Positions 6,686 to 6,772 of a DNA stretch of 6,772 nucleotides are shown in pieces. Position 1 is the stretch's first letter, and the number at the start of each line of letters is the position of its first letter. Source of the stretch: Candidatus Zhuqueibacterota bacterium 4484_87 (GTDB lineage: Bacteria; Zhuqueibacterota; Zhuqueibacteria; Thermofontimicrobiales; Thermofontimicrobiaceae); NCBI GenBank assembly GCA_002085355.1, contig NATN01000155.1, forward strand, positions 1 to 6,772, in the 5' to 3' direction. The notes beneath the pieces are model-generated. The model worked only from the letters and a program-made list of their open reading frames with translations. It did not search any database and was not told the origin of the DNA. The translations under genes and the position numbers were made by a program.

Positions 6686-6691
6686 ATTATA
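6686..6691 (-). promoter_or_regulatory. Candidate -10 box (TATAAT) for the operon
   Basis: A perfect TATAAT lies on the minus strand about 75 bases before the first gene's GTG. No convincing -35 hexamer is found at 16-18 bases; the best is TGTTCA, with half the consensus positions. Transcription from here would begin near 6679, at the foot of the hairpin. The box is supported only by its match in an AT-rich stretch. No better promoter is seen between the hairpin and the first gene. The bases to the right, to 6772, hold no supported gene, though a frame ending at TGA 6726-6728 could be the last 14 residues of an upstream gene. Confidence 0.5.
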
Positions 6692-6772
6692 AAGAGACGA
6701 CTCAAGCTGAACAGTTACCATTTTTTCAAACTTTAAAAAGTAAATTCCCAACCGAATGGAGTTCAGGCAGCA

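Noticed and set aside
6671..6772. Open frame of 33 residues entering from the right edge and ending in the hairpin
   Set aside because: Its composition gives no family signal and its stop falls inside the hairpin stem. Another frame ending at 6726 is equally possible, so neither is called as a gene end.

Overview
The window is one tight minus-strand gene block, transcribed from right to left, from a mid-GC, probably anaerobic bacterium. Anaerobiosis is inferred from a tungsten-type aldehyde:ferredoxin oxidoreductase (AOR) and a four-cluster ferredoxin module. Clear Shine-Dalgarno sequences and gaps of 11 to 56 bases between genes argue for a bacterial operon. The phylum cannot be named from this sequence alone.

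Layout in transcription order. 6772-6611: a short non-coding or gene-end stretch with a hairpin plus T-run (6653-6680) and a TATAAT box (6686-6691). 6610-5834: a divergent DeoC/LacD/DhnA-type aldolase paralogue that has lost the Schiff-base lysine and the phosphate-site motifs. 5822-4548: a DhnA-type class I aldolase with its catalytic lysine, fused in one reading frame to a C-terminal module with 16 cysteines for up to four [4Fe-4S] clusters. 4491-2689: a full-length AOR with its cysteine ligands and active-site Glu/His. 2672-2267: a small multi-pass membrane protein whose 5' end appears shifted out of frame at a run of six T. 2243-1194: a DUF4432-type (galactose mutarotase-like) aldose epimerase family protein. 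1176-1: the N-terminal 392 residues of an FAD-dependent oxidoreductase of the fumarate reductase/succinate dehydrogenase flavoprotein fold, cut by the window edge.

How they may work together (inference): the aldolase would release an aldehyde, the AOR would oxidise it to a carboxylic acid, and the electrons would enter the ferredoxin module that is physically tethered to the aldolase. The ferredoxin tail resembles the small iron-sulfur subunit (AorA type) that partners AOR in multisubunit enzymes, so here the AOR small subunit seems to have been welded onto the aldolase. The mutarotase-like protein points to a sugar or sugar derivative as input, and the flavoprotein to a further redox step or an electron outlet. 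The aldolase-ferredoxin fusion beside an AOR and a catalytically degenerate aldolase twin is the most unusual content of the window. No substrate can be assigned from sequence alone.
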